Shown: positions 1-7,000 of the stretch, piece by piece
Numbering within the stretch: the first letter of the stretch is position 1
Layout: every line of letters starts with the position of its first letter
Source: AP-15 sp035503615
GTDB lineage: Bacteria; Pseudomonadota; Alphaproteobacteria; ATCC43930; CGMCC-115725
Length of the DNA stretch: 64,000 nucleotides
NCBI GenBank assembly: GCA_035503615.1
Contig: DATJTI010000037.1
Location: forward strand, 1-64,000
Reading direction: 5' to 3'
Notes under the pieces: generated by a model
Seen by the model: the letters and a program-made list of their open reading frames with translations, nothing else
What the model was told of the DNA's origin: nothing
Databases searched by the model: none
Program-made: the position numbers and the translations under genes

Positions 1-309
1 GATTCCGCTGCCGAGCGGATACAGGCGTTGCTGTCCAAGCGCGGCAAGCCGTCGGCTGGCGTGCGCGTCGGCGTGCGCTCGCGCGGCTGTTCCGGTCTCA
101 GCTACACGCTCGAATACGCCGACGAAAAGGGCAAGTTCGACGAGGTCGTCGAGGATAAGGGCGTCACCGTGCTGATCGACCCGAAGGCGGTCATGTTCAT
201 TCTCGGCACCGAGATGGATTACGTCGAGGAAAGGCTGCAGAACGGTTTCACATTTCGCAATCCGAACGAAAAAGGCCGCTGCGGCTGCGGCGAATCCTTC
301 CACGTCTGA
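1..309 (+). CDS. sufA: Iron-sulfur cluster assembly accessory protein (SufA/IscA family), 5' end outside window
   Basis: A-type carrier that receives Fe-S clusters from the assembly scaffold and passes them to apoproteins in the cytosol. The frame is open from base 1, so the start lies upstream; the visible part is about 102 residues against 105-120 for the family. The conserved cysteines are present: one in RGCSG near base 88 and the pair in the C-terminal CGCGESF near bases 283-291. In alphaproteobacteria this gene commonly ends the suf operon, and a [2Fe-2S] ferredoxin follows 511 bases downstream, which fits. IscA or ErpA would look similar; the choice of sufA is from lineage and context. 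Confidence 0.85.
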   Translation, partial: DSAAERIQALLSKRGKPSAGVRVGVRSRGCSGLSYTLEYADEKGKFDEVVEDKGVTVLIDPKAVMFILGTEMDYVEERLQNGFTFRNPNEKGRCGCGESFHV

Positions 310-322
310 ACCCCAGCGGCCG

Positions 323-820
323 GTGGCGGTGAAGCTGTTTCAGATCGAGGAGCCGGACGGCGGCCCGTCCGATCCGAACCTGCCGGGAATGGCGATCGCG
401 ATCGATCTCAGCGGGGCTGCGGCGCTGGTCGCGGTATCGGTCGGCGGCAACGCCGCGATGCTCGATGATCGCGCCGGGTTCGAACAAGACCTCCTGGTCC
501 CCGGCGGCGATGCCGGCCCGGCGCAGTGGGAGGAGCTGTTCCTGGGTGCGCGGCTGCGGGCCGAGCGTGCATTGGCGCGCCCGGCGACCCATGCCGTGAT
601 CGCGACCATTGCCGCGCCCGGCCCAGTGCTGGCCGCGCGGCTGACCGCAGCGGCCGGTCTTGCCGGGCTCGACGTGCTGCGGCTCGTCGCGGTTGGCGAT
701 CTGCGGTTGGGCGGCGATCTGCCATCGGATGCGGCCCCGGTGCTCGCCGCGGCGATGCTCGCCGAGGATCTGGCGCCGCCGCCGGAACCGGGCCAGCCGC
801 CTGGCACGAACCTCGCCTGA
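323..820 (+). CDS. Hypothetical protein between sufA and ferredoxin
   Basis: 165 residues from a GTG start 13 bases after the sufA stop. I do not recognise a family. The protein is rich in Ala, Gly and Leu, with an N-terminal half containing an Asp-Leu-Ser-Gly strand-like segment (residues about 28-45) and a Pro-rich C-terminal tail. Its stop overlaps the start of the ferredoxin gene (TGATG at 818-822), so the two are probably translationally coupled, and codon use matches the neighbours. A role tied to Fe-S metabolism is only inferred from position. The antisense and other-frame readings here look like low-complexity Arg/Ala translations and were not preferred. Confidence 0.6.
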   Translation: MAVKLFQIEEPDGGPSDPNLPGMAIAIDLSGAAALVAVSVGGNAAMLDDRAGFEQDLLVPGGDAGPAQWEELFLGARLRAERALARPATHAVIATIAAPGPVLAARLTAAAGLAGLDVLRLVAVGDLRLGGDLPSDAAPVLAAAMLAEDLAPPPEPGQPPGTNLA

Positions 821-1152
821 TGCCGAAAATCGTGTTTATCGAGCGTGACGGGCGGCGCCGCGAGGTGGATGCCCCGGTCGGGCTGTCGGTGCTCGAAATT
901 GCCCACCGCCACCGCATCGACATCGAAGGGGCGTGCGAAGGCTCGCTCGCTTGCGCCACCTGTCACATCATCGTCGATCCCGCATGGTATCCCCGGCTCG
1001 CGGCGGCGAGCGAGGATGAGGAGGATATGCTCGATCTCGCCCTTGGCCTGACGCGGACGTCGCGGCTCGGCTGCCAGATCGTCCTGACCGAGGCGCTCGA
1101 CGGGCTGACGGTGCGGCTGCCGGCAGCGACCCGCAATCTGTTGCTCGGCTGA
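820..1152 (+). CDS. [2Fe-2S] ferredoxin, adrenodoxin type
   Basis: 110-residue electron carrier of the plant/vertebrate ferredoxin fold. Cluster ligands are Cys39, Cys45 and Cys48 (C-x5-C-x2-C in CEGSLACATC) and Cys85 in RLGCQI, the standard arrangement of Isc/FdxB-type ferredoxins. The ATG at 820 overlaps the stop of the preceding gene by one base; the upstream open frame starting at 526 is only an extension through that gene. Such ferredoxins supply electrons for Fe-S assembly or to monooxygenases. Placement beside sufA favours the first role, but no partner reductase is visible here. Confidence 0.9.
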   Translation: MPKIVFIERDGRRREVDAPVGLSVLEIAHRHRIDIEGACEGSLACATCHIIVDPAWYPRLAAASEDEEDMLDLALGLTRTSRLGCQIVLTEALDGLTVRLPAATRNLLLG

Positions 1153-1167
1153 GCGCCGCCGCTCGCC

Positions 1168-1860
1168 GTGGCAGCGACGATCCTCGACCCGACGATCCTC
1201 GACCGGCTGATCGCCAGCTGCGACGAGGCGTGGCGCGCCTATACCCGGCACGAATTTGTGCTGCTTCTGGCCAAGGGCGAACTGCCCGAGGCCTGCTTCC
1301 GCCGCTATCTGATCCAGGATTACCGCTTTCTGATCCATTTCGCGCGGGCCTGGGGCCTGGCGATCTACAAATCCGACACGCTTTCCGAGATGCGCCGCGC
1401 GCAGTGCCTGGTCGCTGCCACGCTCGAGGTCGAGATCGGCCTGCATATCGAGTATTGCCGCGGCTGGGGCCTGTCCGAGACAGCGCTGCAGGCCGCGCCC
1501 GAAGCGGTCGAGACGATCGCCTATACCCGCTTTGTGCTCGATCGCGGTCTGGCCGGCGACCGGCTCGATCTCGAAGCGGCGCTGGCACCATGCATTCTCG
1601 GCTACGCGGTGATTGCCGCGGAGCGTCTGGCCGACCCGGCCACCCGGCTCGATGGCAATCCTTACCGCGAATGGCTCGAAATGTATGCCGGTCACGAATA
1701 CCAGGAGCTGGCGCGCGCCGCCGGGCTGGCCCTCGACGAGCAGTTTGTCCGGCGCGGCGGTGCCGGACGGTTTGCCGCTGTCGCCGAAACCTTTGCCACC
1801 GCGGTCGCGCTCGAGACCGGTTTTTGGCAAATGGGGCTCGCCGCCGCGCGGGCTCCATAG
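1168..1860 (+). CDS. tenA: TenA family thiaminase II / aminopyrimidine aminohydrolase
   Basis: 230 residues, the usual length. TenA proteins hydrolyse aminopyrimidines derived from thiamine breakdown and so salvage the pyrimidine half of vitamin B1. The all-helical TenA pattern is clear: an N-terminal stretch with FRRYLIQDYRFL, the APCILGY segment with the catalytic cysteine at about residue 141, and a C-terminal EWLEMYAGHEYQ segment with acidic and Tyr residues that line the pocket. The start is GTG at 1168, 15 bases after the ferredoxin stop. No thi genes or TPP riboswitch are visible nearby, so a TenA-like hydrolase of another substrate cannot be excluded. Confidence 0.85.
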   Translation: MAATILDPTILDRLIASCDEAWRAYTRHEFVLLLAKGELPEACFRRYLIQDYRFLIHFARAWGLAIYKSDTLSEMRRAQCLVAATLEVEIGLHIEYCRGWGLSETALQAAPEAVETIAYTRFVLDRGLAGDRLDLEAALAPCILGYAVIAAERLADPATRLDGNPYREWLEMYAGHEYQELARAAGLALDEQFVRRGGAGRFAAVAETFATAVALETGFWQMGLAAARAP

Positions 1861-1868
1861 GCACGAAG

Positions 1869-3005
1869 ATGCGCACCGCCTGCGACGATCTCGATCTCGC
1901 CGGCGATCCGGCGGACCACCGGATCGTCGTCGCGATGTCGGGCGGGGTCGATTCCTCGGTCGTCGCAGCGCTGTTGGCCGAGCGCGGCTACGAGGCCGTC
2001 GGCATCACCTTGCAGCTTTACGATCACGGCACCGCAATCGGGCGCAAGGGCGCATGCTGTGCCGGCCAGGATATCGACGATGCGGCCCGGGTCGCCGAGC
2101 GGCTCGGCATCGCTCATTACGTGCTCGATTACGAGGACCGCTTTCGTCGCGAGGTGATCGAGGACTTTGCCCGATCCTATCGCCGTGGCGAAACCCCGGT
2201 GCCGTGCATCCGCTGCAACCAGCGGATCAAGTTTCGCGACCTGCTCGCCACCGCGCGCGATCTTGGCGCCTCGGCGCTCGCCACCGGGCATTACGTGCGG
2301 CGCCTGCGCGGTGCCGCCGGTCCGGAATTGCACCGCGCCCGCGACGGCAGCCGCGACCAGAGCTATTTCCTTTTCGCAACAACCCGATCCGAGCTCGACT
2401 TTCTGCGCTTTCCGCTCGGCGCGCTGGCCAAGGATGAGACCCGGGCGCTGGCCCGGCGTTTCGGGCTCGCCGTCGCCGACAAGCCGGACAGCCAGGACAT
2501 CTGCTTTGTCCCGCACGGCTCTTACGCCGCAGTGGTCGAGCGCATCGCGCCCGAGGCCGGCGAACCGGGCGACATCATCGATCGTGACGGTCGTGTCCTC
2601 GGCCGACACAACGGCATTGCCCGGTTCACCGTCGGCCAGCGCAAGGGGCTCGGGATCGCCGATGCCGAGCCGCTCTACGTGCTGTCGATCGATCCCGAGC
2701 GGCATCGCGTCATGGTCGGGCCCAGTGCGGCGCTGGCGGCAAACCGGGTATCGCTCGGCGAGCTCAACTGGCTGCTGCCCGACCCGCCGTGCCCGCAAGG
2801 CGTCAGCGTCACGGCAAAGCTGCGCTCGGCGCAGCCGCCAGTGCCGGCGACGCTCTATCCCGGCGCAGCACCCGATACCGCCGAGCTCGTTTTCACTTCG
2901 CCCGTGGCGGCGGCGGCACCCGGCCAGGCCGCCGTCCTCTATCATGATGAACGGCTGCTCGGCGGCGGCTGGATCCGTCGGCAGGTGCCGGGCGCGCCAG
3001 CTTGA
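1869..3005 (+). CDS. mnmA: tRNA-specific 2-thiouridylase MnmA
   Basis: 378 residues. MnmA activates U34 of the Lys, Glu and Gln tRNAs by adenylation and inserts sulfur delivered as a persulfide, forming 2-thiouridine. The PP-loop AMSGGVDSS lies at residues 22-30, the catalytic cysteine is in TPVPCIRCN (about 113), and the second catalytic cysteine is in SQDICF (about 209). The C-terminal half has the family segment TVGQRKGLGI. The ATG at 1869 gives an N terminus about 15 residues longer than in many homologues; it lies 8 bases after tenA. The stop sits inside the -35 region of the following tRNA promoter. Confidence 0.97.
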   Translation: MRTACDDLDLAGDPADHRIVVAMSGGVDSSVVAALLAERGYEAVGITLQLYDHGTAIGRKGACCAGQDIDDAARVAERLGIAHYVLDYEDRFRREVIEDFARSYRRGETPVPCIRCNQRIKFRDLLATARDLGASALATGHYVRRLRGAAGPELHRARDGSRDQSYFLFATTRSELDFLRFPLGALAKDETRALARRFGLAVADKPDSQDICFVPHGSYAAVVERIAPEAGEPGDIIDRDGRVLGRHNGIARFTVGQRKGLGIADAEPLYVLSIDPERHRVMVGPSAALAANRVSLGELNWLLPDPPCPQGVSVTAKLRSAQPPVPATLYPGAAPDTAELVFTSPVAAAAPGQAAVLYHDERLLGGGWIRRQVPGAPA

Positions 3006-3030
3006 CCGCTACGGCGCGACCCCCTATACC
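3002..3030 (+). promoter_or_regulatory. Sigma70-like promoter of the tRNA gene
   Basis: TTGACC at 3002-3007 and TATACC at 3025-3030 are separated by 17 bases, and the mature tRNA begins 10 bases downstream. The -35 box overlaps the mnmA stop codon. Spacing and match are good for a housekeeping promoter in a GC-rich genome. Confidence 0.6.
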
Positions 3031-3039
3031 CCGCCGCAT

Positions 3040-3116
3040 GGCGGGATAGCTCAGCTGGTTAGAGCAGGGGAATCATAATCCCAAGGTCGGGGGTTCAAAT
3101 CCCTCTCCCGCTACCA
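3040..3116 (+). tRNA. tRNA with anticodon CAT (probably elongator tRNA-Met)
   Basis: 77 bases including encoded CCA at 3114-3116. The acceptor stem pairs GGCGGGA with TCCCGCT, starting with a G-U pair. The D arm contains GCTCAGCTGGTTAGAGC and the T arm is GGGGG-TTCAAAT-CCCTC. The anticodon loop ATCATAA gives CAT. The acceptor and D arm look like alphaproteobacterial elongator tRNA-Met rather than initiator tRNA; the lysidine-modified tRNA-Ile(CAT) is less likely. The base pair closing the anticodon stem (27-43) is a G-A mismatch. The 3' 40 bases are the attL copy of the integrated element, so this functional gene uses element-supplied sequence. Confidence 0.92.
3077..3116 (+). repeat. attL, 40-bp direct repeat in the tRNA 3' half
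   Basis: Exact 40-base match to 15871-15910, running from the anticodon loop to the CCA end of the tRNA. The bases just outside differ on both sides (T and C before, C and A after), so the identity block is exactly 40 bp. With the integrase beside the other copy, this marks site-specific integration into the tRNA gene. Confidence 0.95.
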
Positions 3117-3149
3117 CAAAAAACCACTAAAAATCAATCTGATAGACGG

Positions 3150-3178
3150 CGAAATGGCCGCTCGAAGCGGCCATTTCG
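3150..3178 (+). terminator. Perfect 13-bp hairpin downstream of the tRNA
   Basis: Arms at 3150-3162 and 3166-3178 pair without mismatch around a CGA loop. No T run follows, so it is an atypical terminator or processing/stability structure. It lies inside the integrated element, 33 bases after attL, and may end the tRNA transcript or insulate the element from it. The rest of 3117-3366 shows no gene. Confidence 0.5.
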
Positions 3179-3366
3179 TGTCGCAGTCACGCCGCACAAT
3201 CCGGCGGATTTCTGCGGTTTCCGATGGGCTCCTATTGGCTCGTTGCAACATGGCCGCGACATACCCATCTCCCGAGTGGTGGGGATAGGCCGGCCAGCCG
3301 ACAAGCGCGTCACCTCAGCGCGCTTCCCTGCTGCTATTTTGGGGAGGGCGCCGAGAGGAGGCGCGA

Positions 3367-3978
3367 ATGGCGAACTGGCTTTCTCTCGCCGAAGCGGTCA
3401 ATCAAATCGCCGATAGGTTTCCTGAAAATGAGCTCGTAACCCGCCTTGGGAGCGCGGAAGCGACTGCAAAAACTTTCCTAATCGCCCGGCTGGCCGACGA
3501 ATGTCTGATTGCCGAAGGGCTTCTCGACGGACAGCCTGATTACCAGCCGATCTCGGCGGGTTGGTGGACAAGAACGATCCCAGATGGCTTCAAGGTCAGA
3601 GACAAGGGAGCGCCTGCGGACGCCGCCTACGATCCGATGGACGTGACCATCGTAAATATTCGCCGATCGGAGATCCGCCGGATCATTTCATTTTCCGGTG
3701 TTTGCAATACATTTCAAGAGGTGCGAATTCGTGCCAGCGATTTGTGGCAGACCGAATCCACAGAGAAGACCATAAAAACGGGACCTGGCGCCATCGAGAA
3801 GCGCCGCAAAGAGATAGTGGAGGCCGCGCGCGCCCTCATCAGGCAAGGGTTGAAGATCGAGATTATGTCCATGAAGGAACGAGGTAACGCTATCCGTCGG
3901 CAGCTCGGGAAGCCAACCGGCTCGCGGGGATATGATGACCGGACAATAGACCGAGCACTCAATAAAGCCGTGAAATAG
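3367..3978 (+). CDS. Hypothetical protein, first gene of the element
   Basis: 203 residues from an ATG with a strong GAGAGGAGG ribosome site 5 bases upstream. I recognise no family. The N-terminal segment (residues 1-50) is predicted helical, a Trp-rich stretch follows (GWWTRTIPDGF), and the Lys/Arg-rich C terminus ends in GYDDRTIDRALNKAVK, which looks like a recognition-helix segment. G+C is lower than in the flanking chromosome, in keeping with foreign origin. It is followed by the TGTCA repeat cluster at 3983-4027, so an autoregulatory or element-control protein is conceivable; this is inference. Confidence 0.65.
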   Translation: MANWLSLAEAVNQIADRFPENELVTRLGSAEATAKTFLIARLADECLIAEGLLDGQPDYQPISAGWWTRTIPDGFKVRDKGAPADAAYDPMDVTIVNIRRSEIRRIISFSGVCNTFQEVRIRASDLWQTESTEKTIKTGPGAIEKRRKEIVEAARALIRQGLKIEIMSMKERGNAIRRQLGKPTGSRGYDDRTIDRALNKAVK

Positions 3979-3982
3979 TTCG

Positions 3983-4027
3983 TGTCAAAATGTCATTTTG
4001 TCAGAACTCACGTTTGACAAATTGACG
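3983..4027 (+). promoter_or_regulatory. TGTCA repeat cluster and TTGACA box
   Basis: TGTCA occurs at 3983, 3991 and 3999, exactly 8 bases apart. The same core then appears in the opposite orientation in TTTGACA (4013-4019) and AATTGAC (4020-4026). TTGACA at 4014-4019 could also be a -35 box, although no convincing -10 follows. The cluster lies between the first gene and the HTH gene, a typical operator position. Confidence 0.5.
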
Positions 4028-4090
4028 AGGTGTGCACGGTGAGCGTCATGGCTAATCGTCGGGTCGGTGCTTTTCCAATCCGGAGCGGTC

Positions 4091-4300
4091 ATGACCACCC
4101 CTATCGACGATACCAAGTCCGGGACCATCGGCTCTGATTTACTTTGGGGTGCAGAGGCGATCGGTCGCGAAATCAAACTACCGATTAAAAAAGTCTTCTA
4201 TCACCTGGAAAAAGGCAATCTGCCGGCGAAAAAGATCGGCGGCCTGTGGGTGATGTCGCGCAAGGCATTTCAGGCGCACATCGGGATGAAAGCGGAATGA
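4091..4300 (+). CDS. Small helix-turn-helix DNA-binding protein (excisionase/AlpA-like)
   Basis: 69 residues. Residues about 18-62 (LLWGAEAIGREIKLPIKKVF then GGLWVMSRKAFQAHI) show the winged-helix layout of MerR-type excisionase and AlpA proteins: a helix-turn-helix, a short wing with GLWV and a final helix. Such proteins direct excision or activate element genes. The ATG at 4091 is chosen over an upstream ATG because it begins the conserved part. The stop overlaps the next start (ATGA at 4297-4300). Confidence 0.65.
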   Translation: MTTPIDDTKSGTIGSDLLWGAEAIGREIKLPIKKVFYHLEKGNLPAKKIGGLWVMSRKAFQAHIGMKAE

Positions 4301-4521
4301 CCGGGCCCAACGATATCCGGCGCCAGCGCCAGGTAGAGGCAATCCACCGGCTCGGTCCGCGCGTCATCTATGAGCTGCTCCAGGCGATTGGGCGCGCTCA
4401 CGGTATTAGCGCCGATATCGACAGAATGCTTGCCCGGTACGCCGCGCTCAATCCGGCGGTGCTGGCGGCGGTCGGCGGGGACCGTTTCCCTGCGCCGCCA
4501 ATCTGGCCGCTCAAGCGGTGA
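4297..4521 (+). CDS. Small element protein upstream of primase
   Basis: 74 residues, ATG in the ATGA overlap with the HTH gene; its own end overlaps the GTG of the primase-helicase (GTGA at 4518-4521). Predicted helical, with HRLGPRVIYELLQAIGR and a C-terminal LNPAVLAAVGGDRFPAPP segment of a type I associate with small proteins preceding primase genes in alphaproteobacterial islands. Function unknown. Confidence 0.65.
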   Translation: MTGPNDIRRQRQVEAIHRLGPRVIYELLQAIGRAHGISADIDRMLARYAALNPAVLAAVGGDRFPAPPIWPLKR

Positions 4522-6203
4522 CCCCGGCCGAACTCGCCACTGCTCTTGGGGGCGCTCGCCGAGACGGTGGCAGCTGGCGCGCCCTTTGCCCGGCGCACGA
4601 CGATCACGACCCGAGCCTCGGGATCACCGAAAAGGACGGCAAGCTGCTATTGCGCTGTCGCAGGGGGTGCAATCAGGGCGCCGTCATCGCGGCGCTGCGT
4701 GCTCGCGGTTTGTGGCCCGACACGAGCACGCGAACCGGCAGCACGCGCATCACCGCAACCTATGCGTACCGCGATCAGAGTGGTGCGCTGCGCTATCAAG
4801 TCGTTCGGCTCGATCCGAAAAGCTTTCGCCAACGGCGCCCGAACGGCGCTCCCGATGCATGGGTTTGGGATATGGATGGCGTCGAGCCCCTGCCCTACCG
4901 GCTGCCTGAGCTGCTCGAAGACCCGGCCGCGACCGCTTTCATCGCGGAAGGCGAGAAGGACTGCGATGCTCTCGGCGATCGCGGCCTGGTCGCAACCACG
5001 AACCACGGGGGCGCCGGCAAGTGGCGGCCGGAGATTTCGCGTTGGCTCACGGGCCGGCACGTCGTCATACTGCCCGACAACGACAGCGCGGGCCGCGAAC
5101 ATGCGCAGGACGTCGCCCGCAAGCTGACCGGCATTGCCGCCAGCGTCCGCATCATTGAACTGCCCGACCTGCCGCAGAAGGGCGACGTAACCGATTGGCT
5201 TGCCGCTGGCGGGACGGCAGACGAGTTGGAGCGCTTGGCAGCGGCAGCGCCGATCTTCAAGCCCGCCTCCACTTTCAACCTGATGTCTGCAGCAGACCTC
5301 TGCGCACGCCAATTCACCGAGCCGAAATGGGCGGTCCCGCAAATCATCGCGGAAGGGCTGACGATCCTCGCCGGGAAGCCAAAAACCGGCAAGAGCTGGC
5401 TCGCGCTCGATTTCGCCGTCGCGGTCGCCGGTGGCTACGCCGCCATCGGCAACGTTGAATGCCAGCAGGGCCCCGTGCTGCTCCTGGCGCTCGAAGATAA
5501 TGATCGCCGCCTCCATCAACGCCTGCGCGCCGTGCTGCAGGGCCATCCCGCGCCGCGTGACCTCCATATTGCAACGCAATGGCGTCGTGCCGATGCCGGC
5601 GGCCTCGATGACCTTCGCGAATGGCTTGCCGCAAACCCAACGGCCAGACTTGTCGTCATTGACACATTGCAAATAGTCCGCGCCGCCCGCAGTAAATCCG
5701 AGGGCGTGTATGCCGACGATTACAAGGCCGTCGGCGAGCTCAAAGCGCTCGCGGACCGCGCATCGGTGCCGTTTGTGGTCGTTCACCACCTGAGAAAAGA
5801 AGCAGCTGGCGATCCCCTCGAAAGCGTGAGCGGAACGGCCGGAATCACCGGGTCAGCCGATACCATCCTGATCCTGAAGCGCGAGCCTAAGGATGCGCTC
5901 GGGTTGCTTTACGTTCGCGGGCGCGATGTTCCCGAGGCCGAAATTGCCATGCAGTTCGACGAGGCCACCGGGAAGTGGCTGCGCCTCGCCGGAGCCGATG
6001 ATTTCCGTCGCTCGAAAGAGCGACGAGCCATCCTGCGCGCACTGATCGAACTCGGCGAGCCCATGACCCCGGCAGAAATCGCCGCTGAACTCGGTAAGCC
6101 CCGCAACAGCAGCGGGCTCCGCATGCTGCTGTACCGCATGCACAAAGCCGGCGACATCCTGCGCACCAAGGACGGCCGATACCAGGCCGATTCCACGCTA
6201 TGA
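4518..6203 (+). CDS. Primase-helicase: zinc finger, TOPRIM and RepA-like AAA domains
   Basis: 561 residues from GTG. A CHC2-type zinc site is formed by Cys24, His27, Cys47 and Cys51. A TOPRIM domain follows (about 130-205) with IAEGEKDCDAL and ILPDNDSAG, the acidic metal-binding signature. The RecA/RepA-like helicase core has Walker A GKPKTGKS (about 286-293) and Walker B VVIDTLQIV (about 376-384). A winged helix closes the protein (about 500-545, GEPMTPAEIAAELGKP). This is the replication protein of the element: it would prime and unwind at an origin, and the GTCAC repeat array begins right at its 3' end. Confidence 0.9.
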   Translation: MTPAELATALGGARRDGGSWRALCPAHDDHDPSLGITEKDGKLLLRCRRGCNQGAVIAALRARGLWPDTSTRTGSTRITATYAYRDQSGALRYQVVRLDPKSFRQRRPNGAPDAWVWDMDGVEPLPYRLPELLEDPAATAFIAEGEKDCDALGDRGLVATTNHGGAGKWRPEISRWLTGRHVVILPDNDSAGREHAQDVARKLTGIAASVRIIELPDLPQKGDVTDWLAAGGTADELERLAAAAPIFKPASTFNLMSAADLCARQFTEPKWAVPQIIAEGLTILAGKPKTGKSWLALDFAVAVAGGYAAIGNVECQQGPVLLLALEDNDRRLHQRLRAVLQGHPAPRDLHIATQWRRADAGGLDDLREWLAANPTARLVVIDTLQIVRAARSKSEGVYADDYKAVGELKALADRASVPFVVVHHLRKEAAGDPLESVSGTAGITGSADTILILKREPKDALGLLYVRGRDVPEAEIAMQFDEATGKWLRLAGADDFRRSKERRAILRALIELGEPMTPAEIAAELGKPRNSSGLRMLLYRMHKAGDILRTKDGRYQADSTL

Positions 6204-6205
6204 GC

Positions 6206-6373
6206 GTCACTGCCGTCACTCTCGTAACGGGCGTCACTCACGTCACAGGCCGTCACTACCCCCCCCTTTATACCCCCCCTTGCGCGGTTGGCAGTGGCGG
6301 TGCCAAAACGCCAGCGGCGCCGCGGCTTTCGAGCGCAACTGTGACAGCAGTGACGCAGAGTGACGCCTGTGAC
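6206..6373 (+). repeat. Inverted arrays of GTCAC iterons (candidate replication origin)
   Basis: GTCAC starts at 6206, 6215, 6233, 6242 and 6252. The complement GTGAC starts at 6341, 6350, 6360 and 6369. Steps are 9-10 bases, with one 18-base step at a degenerate unit. The two arrays face each other across about 84 bases containing an 8-C run, TTTATA and a 7-C run (6259-6279). Repeats phased near one helical turn beside a primase-helicase gene are what an origin looks like. The overlapping reading frame at 6200-6508 (Val-Thr repeats) is produced by the array and is not called a gene. Confidence 0.6.
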
Positions 6374-6592
6374 GCTGGCAGCTGCCGAGTTTTCGTTCTT
6401 CCCTCGGCCGTTGCGTCCGAGGGCTCCGCTCGACCATGGTTTTCGGCAATTGTGAATCGGTGTCGCCGCCTTCACATAGCGGAAACAAACGCGGTTCTAC
6501 ACAGATAGAAGATTGTAAACGCTTGATTTATGGTTTGTCCTGTCCAATATATGGCCGATATCTGGTGCGCGGAACCGTGGGATTTTGGGGAG

Positions 6593-7000
6593 ATGACGGC
6601 AGCGGCGGCGGCGCATAGGGGGTCGGCAAATCACCGCAAGGTCGGGCCATATTCGCGCATGCTTCGCCGCGGCGCGATCGGCGCATCGATTGATGGTCGC
6701 TCCACGCTTGGTCGCTTCATCCGTGACCTTGAGCAGCAGCTTATTTCCCATGTCGGCGGCGCGCCCTCGATTACCCAGCGTCTTTTGATTGATCGCACGA
6801 TCAAGGTGACGGTGCAGCTCGATGCGCTTGATCGCAAGCTGATGGCGGCCGACGGCTGGAATGAACACGATGGCCGCACGCACAACGCTTTGATCAATCG
6901 GCAGCGCCTACTGCTGCGCGAACTGGGTATCGATCGCGCATCGGCGCCCGAGAGCGTGGACGATCTTCTGCGTGGGCTAAACAGCGGGTCGGCGTCATGA
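6593..7000 (+). CDS. Terminase small subunit-like protein
   Basis: 135 residues from the ATG at 6593 (an upstream in-frame ATG at 6530 would add 21 atypical residues). The sequence is Arg-rich and helical, with SMLR-like and LIDRTIKVTVQLDALDRKL segments, and it sits directly before the large terminase with an ATGA overlap (6997-7000). Small terminases recognise phage DNA and load it on the large subunit. The assignment rests mainly on position and size; no certain motif is seen. Confidence 0.5.
   Translation: MTAAAAAHRGSANHRKVGPYSRMLRRGAIGASIDGRSTLGRFIRDLEQQLISHVGGAPSITQRLLIDRTIKVTVQLDALDRKLMAADGWNEHDGRTHNALINRQRLLLRELGIDRASAPESVDDLLRGLNSGSAS

Noticed and set aside
1160..1200. TPP riboswitch upstream of tenA
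   Set aside because: Only 15 bases separate the ferredoxin stop from the tenA start and no THI-box sequence is present.
340..1830. Very long open frame on the minus strand over the ferredoxin and tenA genes (496 codons)
   Set aside because: It is the antisense shadow of well-identified plus-strand genes in GC-rich DNA; its translation is Arg/Gly/Gln-rich without motifs.
6200..6508. Reading frame starting in an ATGA overlap after the primase-helicase, with Val-Thr repeats
   Set aside because: The repeats come from the GTCAC iteron array; the rest has no protein-like features. Kept as a repeat, not as a gene.
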